Shown here: positions 61,220 through 64,000 of the stretch, in pieces
Layout of the letters: every line of letters begins with the position of its first letter
How positions within the stretch are numbered: the stretch's first letter is position 1
Source of the DNA: Gemmatimonadota bacterium
GTDB taxonomy: Bacteria; Gemmatimonadota; Gemmatimonadetes; Longimicrobiales; Gaopeijiaceae
Assembly (NCBI GenBank): GCA_022564055.1
Contig: JADFMD010000002.1
Span: forward strand, 1 to 64,000
Direction: 5' to 3'
DNA length: 64,000 bases
Position numbers and translations under genes: made by a program
Notes under the pieces: model-generated
What the model saw: the letters and a program-made list of their open reading frames with translations, nothing else
What the model was told of the DNA's origin: nothing
Database searches by the model: none

Positions 61220-62274
61220 AAAACACCTATCCCGTACTGCTGTGTTGTGTCACGGCGCTCGTCGCTTCAATCGCCCCGATGAGGGCGGCTGGGCAGGATA
61301 CGGCTTCCGGTGAACGAGCGGTTCCGGCCCTCTTCTCCTCCCATGAGCTCATCGAAATTACGATCGAGACCGACTATGGGGCTCTTCGGCGCGACCGGGA
61401 GCAGGAAAGCGAATACCGACCGGCAATTCTGAGAATGACTGACGATGAGGGGGCTGAGCGCGCGATCGATATCCGGGTCAGGACGCGGGGGCGCTACAGG
61501 CTCGAAAACTGCCGGTTCCCTCCCCTGCGGGTCAACTTTCCCAGGAACAGCATGGGCGGAACGGTCTTCGACGGGCAGAACGGGATCAGGCTGGTCAGTC
61601 ATTGCCGGGACCGAGACGACGACGAACAGAACCTCATCGAGGAATATCTCGTGTACCGAACCTACAACCTCCTGACCGATGAGAGCTTCCGTGTGCGGTT
61701 GGCCCGCGTCACGTATGCCGACGGGGAAGACGATAATGACCCAGTAGTTCGGTATGCCTTCTTCAGGGAGGAATCCGAGGCGATGGCGGAGCGGTTGGGG
61801 GCGGTGTTCCTGGAGATTCGACAGGCCAGCCCAAGTAACTACCGTGCCGAAGAGGCCGTGCGCATGTCGGTCTTCCAGTACATGGTCGGTAATACCGACT
61901 GGTCGATGGTGCGCTTTCACAACGCTGAGGTCTTGCAGACATCGAGCGGTATTTACGTTCCGGTCCCGTTCGACTTCGACTGGACCGGTTTCGTGTCGGC
62001 GCGGTACGCTCGGCCCAACGAGGGTCTAGGCATCAGGAATGTCCGGCAGCGGGTCTATCGGGGATTCTGTCGTCCGAACTTCGACTTTTCCACGGTCTAT
62101 GCTCAGTTCCTGGAGATTCGTGCTGATCTCGAGGCGCTCTACACCGGCCAAGAGGGATTGGACGAGGACAATAGAAGGGATGCGGTGGAATACGTCGACG
62201 ACTTCTACGAAGATATCGAAACCCCGGACAGGGCCGAGGATCGCCTCGAGGACGATTGCCGAAGAATGGGTTAG
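61216..62274 (+). CDS. Exported CotH-kinase-like protein
   Basis: 352 residues from an ATG at 61216 overlapping the DUF4956 stop (ATGA). A signal peptide runs to about residue 26 (R-A-A-G-Q). The core has R-V-R-T-R-G-R-Y-R-L near 90, C-R-F-P-P-L-R-V-N-F near 103, an L-I-E-E-Y-L-V-Y-R step, and a possible catalytic part M-V-G-N-T-D-W-S and V-P-F-D-F-D-W-T near 233 and 255. The N-x-D and D-F-D order recalls CotH protein kinases, but similarity is distant. An extracytoplasmic kinase working with DUF4956 is a testable guess. Confidence 0.6.
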   Translation: MKNTYPVLLCCVTALVASIAPMRAAGQDTASGERAVPALFSSHELIEITIETDYGALRRDREQESEYRPAILRMTDDEGAERAIDIRVRTRGRYRLENCRFPPLRVNFPRNSMGGTVFDGQNGIRLVSHCRDRDDDEQNLIEEYLVYRTYNLLTDESFRVRLARVTYADGEDDNDPVVRYAFFREESEAMAERLGAVFLEIRQASPSNYRAEEAVRMSVFQYMVGNTDWSMVRFHNAEVLQTSSGIYVPVPFDFDWTGFVSARYARPNEGLGIRNVRQRVYRGFCRPNFDFSTVYAQFLEIRADLEALYTGQEGLDEDNRRDAVEYVDDFYEDIETPDRAEDRLEDDCRRMG

Positions 62275-62311
62275 CCCTGGTCGAACCCCGAGGGCTCCAC
62301 CAGCAGGCCGG

Positions 62312-62716
62312 CTACTGCTTCTTGCGTCCGGCGTTGGCGTGGTCGAGATGTTTCCACGTGTCGCCGCGCCGCACCGCCAGAATCGTACTCGGTGAGACCT
62401 TGAGAAGTTTAGCCCAGTGTCCGGCGGCGTTGCGCCAGTAGCCCTTTCCATCGTCCCAGTCGTCCAAGACTTGCCGGACCTGTTTTTCGTCCAGGAGCGC
62501 GTGGGGCGACTTTTCCCCCTGGAGCCAGGGGTTGTCCAACCACCGCCTGCGTTTTTGTATGGGACCCGGAGCTTTGGCGCCGGAGTGTCCGAGGCAATAA
62601 TGCCGGATCTGACTCGCCGTATAGTCGGGAAAGCCCTTGGCAATATCGGTGTAAAATTGACCCTCTTGAGCGAGGTCTCGCCACTTCACAATCAGGGGCA
62701 GGGGGGGCTTGGCCAT
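62312..62716 (-). CDS. Helix-turn-helix DNA-binding protein
   Basis: 134 residues, basic at the C-terminus. Two helix-turn-helix-like parts are seen: W-R-D-L-A-Q-E-G-Q-F-Y-T-D-I-A near 12-26 with T-A-S-Q-I-R-H after it, and a second at about 100-122 with L-L-K-V-S-P-S-T-I and W-K-H-L. The W-K-H step after an HTH occurs in phage and homing-endonuclease accessory domains. No nuclease motif is visible. It stands alone, convergent with the CotH-like gene. Confidence 0.5.
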   Translation of the reverse strand: MAKPPLPLIVKWRDLAQEGQFYTDIAKGFPDYTASQIRHYCLGHSGAKAPGPIQKRRRWLDNPWLQGEKSPHALLDEKQVRQVLDDWDDGKGYWRNAAGHWAKLLKVSPSTILAVRRGDTWKHLDHANAGRKKQ

Positions 62717-62975
62717 GATCTGTTCTTCACCCTCGTCCGAGCAATGAGCTTGAATTGGTCCGTTAAATTAGTCACCCCATGGGTAGAAGTACACCCGTGG
62801 GGGCCGGAGGTAAAAGGTCGAACTGACCCGCCACCGTGTGTCGGGCCGATACTTGCACCAGGACCCTCGGAGCGCCAGCTTGGCCTCGGTGTGGGGAAGC
62901 GTGGGGGCGAAAATCCGTCGGTTCCGAGTCCGGGTTTGTCCGGGGTGTGGCCGACCAAGCTCGAGGAGGTCGCTA

Positions 62976-63947
62976 ATGGGCCGGATCGCAGCACTCCTTT
63001 ACGGAATCGTCGCTTACCTGGTGTTTTTCGCCAGCTTCCTCTATGCAATCGGCTTCATCGGAAACTGGGTGGTCCCCCAGTCGGTTGACGTCGGTGGTGC
63101 AGCGTCCCCGTTTGGTACGGCGCTGCTCATCAACGTCCTTCTGCTCGGCCTCTTTGCCGCGCAGCACAACATAATGGCCAGGCCCGCCTTCAAGGCCGTG
63201 TGGACCAAGATCGTGCCGGAGCCGGTGGAGCGAAGCACCTACGTGCTCTTCGCCAGCCTGCTGCTGTTCCTCCTTTTCTGGCAGTGGCGGCCCATGACCG
63301 ACGAGATTTGGAATGTCCAGGGTGCGGCCATCGCGCCCCTCCTTACAGGACTCTCACTCGCTGGCTGGGGTCTGGTTCTCGCATCCACGGTCCTCATCAA
63401 CCACTTCGATCTCTTTGGGCTGCGCCAGGTCTACCTGCACTTCACGAAGCAGGAATACGTACCTTCGGGTTTTACCACACCGCTGTTCTACCGCCTCGTG
63501 CGGCACCCGCTCCTGCTCGGATTCATGATCGCCTTCTGGGCCACCGCCGTGATGACGGTCGGCCACCTGGTGTTCGCCGCGGTTACGACGGTCTGGATGC
63601 TCTTCTCGATTCAGCTCGAGGAGCGGGATCTCGTCGCTTTCCACGGCCAGGCCTACAAGGACTATCAGAAGAGCGTGCGCATGATCATTCCGCTGCCGAA
63701 GAAGGGTCCGGCACCCGAGTCTACCGCGCCCGCGCCTGCCGCATCCGAGCCTCCGGCATCCGCACCTTCGGCGCCCGAGCCTATAGTAGCCGCCCCTTCG
63801 GCGCCCGAGCCTACGGTAGCCGCTCCTTCGGCGCCCGAGCCTACGGCTCCGGAGCCCCCGGGGGACATCGCCGAGCAATCAGGCGGCGGCGAGGCAGCGG
63901 ACCCAGCCGATAGCGGGGACCCGGAGCCTTCTAGCCGAGACGCGTAA
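62976..63947 (+). CDS. mddA: Methanethiol S-methyltransferase-like membrane protein
   Basis: 323 residues from an ATG at 62976 with GAGGAGGT six bases ahead. Five or so membrane segments match the NnrU/isoprenylcysteine methyltransferase fold. MddA-like stretches are Q-H-N-I-M-A-R-P-A-F-K near 64, L-I-N-H-F-D-L-F-G-L-R-Q-V near 142, and R-H-P-L-L-L-G-F near 177 with E-E-R-D-L-V near 213, the S-adenosylmethionine-binding end. MddA methylates methanethiol to dimethyl sulfide. The last 85 residues are an added Pro/Ala/Glu-rich tail coded in part by 30-bp repeats. A related isoprenylcysteine-type methyltransferase activity cannot be excluded. Confidence 0.75.
   Translation: MGRIAALLYGIVAYLVFFASFLYAIGFIGNWVVPQSVDVGGAASPFGTALLINVLLLGLFAAQHNIMARPAFKAVWTKIVPEPVERSTYVLFASLLLFLLFWQWRPMTDEIWNVQGAAIAPLLTGLSLAGWGLVLASTVLINHFDLFGLRQVYLHFTKQEYVPSGFTTPLFYRLVRHPLLLGFMIAFWATAVMTVGHLVFAAVTTVWMLFSIQLEERDLVAFHGQAYKDYQKSVRMIIPLPKKGPAPESTAPAPAASEPPASAPSAPEPIVAAPSAPEPTVAAPSAPEPTAPEPPGDIAEQSGGGEAADPADSGDPEPSSRDA
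63767..63850 (+). repeat. 30-bp tandem repeats coding the MddA Pro/Ala tail
   Basis: Two full units (63767-63796, 63797-63826) and a partial third (63827-63850) share TTCGGCGCCCGAGCC and code repeats of S-A-P-E-P-[IT]-V-A-A-P. The tail is likely disordered and extends from the membrane domain. Confidence 0.85.
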
Positions 63948-64000
63948 CGCCAAGCCGAGTTCGGTCGAAGCGACGGCCCGGGCATCACGGAATCCGAAGC

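Noticed and set aside
1-64000. CRISPR arrays, insertion sequences, tRNA or rRNA genes
   Set aside because: None recognised: the tandem repeats found are short, without spacers, and no transposase-like protein is coded.

Overview
The window is GC-rich, gene-dense chromosomal DNA from a diderm, aerobic, heterotrophic bacterium. Pointers are two TonB-dependent receptors, several lipoproteins and Sec/Tat-exported enzymes, heme A synthase (an aa3-type oxidase), a 2-oxoglutarate dehydrogenase E1 and the very large NAD-glutamate dehydrogenase. The family mix (short primary-type sigma factor, DUF2723, Tat-exported aldo/keto reductase, V4R-like protein, DUF4956 operon) is most like Gemmatimonadota or a neighbouring phylum. 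That placement is inferred from families, not shown by an rRNA gene. No rRNA, tRNA, CRISPR array, prophage or insertion sequence was recognised.

Layout. 1-3.4 kb: end of a surface-polysaccharide cluster (glycosyltransferase tail, flippase, formyltransferase, polysaccharide deacetylase). 3.4-5.2 kb: exported aldo/keto reductase and exported tandem-VOC protein. 5.4-8 kb: truncated UvrC-like GIY-YIG nuclease and HD phosphohydrolase. 8-8.9 kb: decayed locus in which a frameshifted BNR-repeat gene runs by deletion into a MoaD-like gene. 9-10.8 kb: exported cupin and exported HpcH/HpaI aldolase. 10.8-13.9 kb: PP2C phosphatase, sigma factor and RsgA. 13.9-17.7 kb: BtuFCD-type importer with a lipoprotein. 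17.7-20.9 kb: membrane protein plus SbcD-like and SbcC-like proteins that have both lost catalytic motifs.

20.9-28.9 kb: DUF6526, DUF2723, HyuA, TrpE and an M20 peptidase. 28.9-33 kb: ECF sigma/PspA-like/GlsB operon divergent from a V4R/ATPase/hydrolase group. 33-38.4 kb: TonB receptor, CtaA and an MsbA-like exporter. 38.4-47 kb: acyl-CoA dehydrogenase, patatin, DnaQ-like exonuclease, quinone oxidoreductase and SucA. 47-51.7 kb: FecA-like receptor behind a Fur-like palindrome, PgeF, a four-Cys protein and a hydrolase. 51.8-56.7 kb: NAD-GDH. 56.8-59.6 kb: four overlapping minor-pilin genes. 59.7-62.3 kb: YbjN/DUF4956/CotH-like operon. 62.3-64 kb: HTH protein and an MddA-type methyltransferase.

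Three themes stand out. First, proteins with a recognisable fold but missing catalytic residues: the SbcCD-like pair, the aldo/keto reductase and a histidine-kinase-like ATPase without an H-box. Second, unrelated short tandem repeats (15-36 bp) at the ends of coding regions: sigma factor, ctaA, acyl-CoA dehydrogenase, a membrane protein, sucA, mddA and a TonB receptor leader. Third, extensive translational coupling through ATGA, GTGA and TTGA overlaps, often with non-ATG starts.
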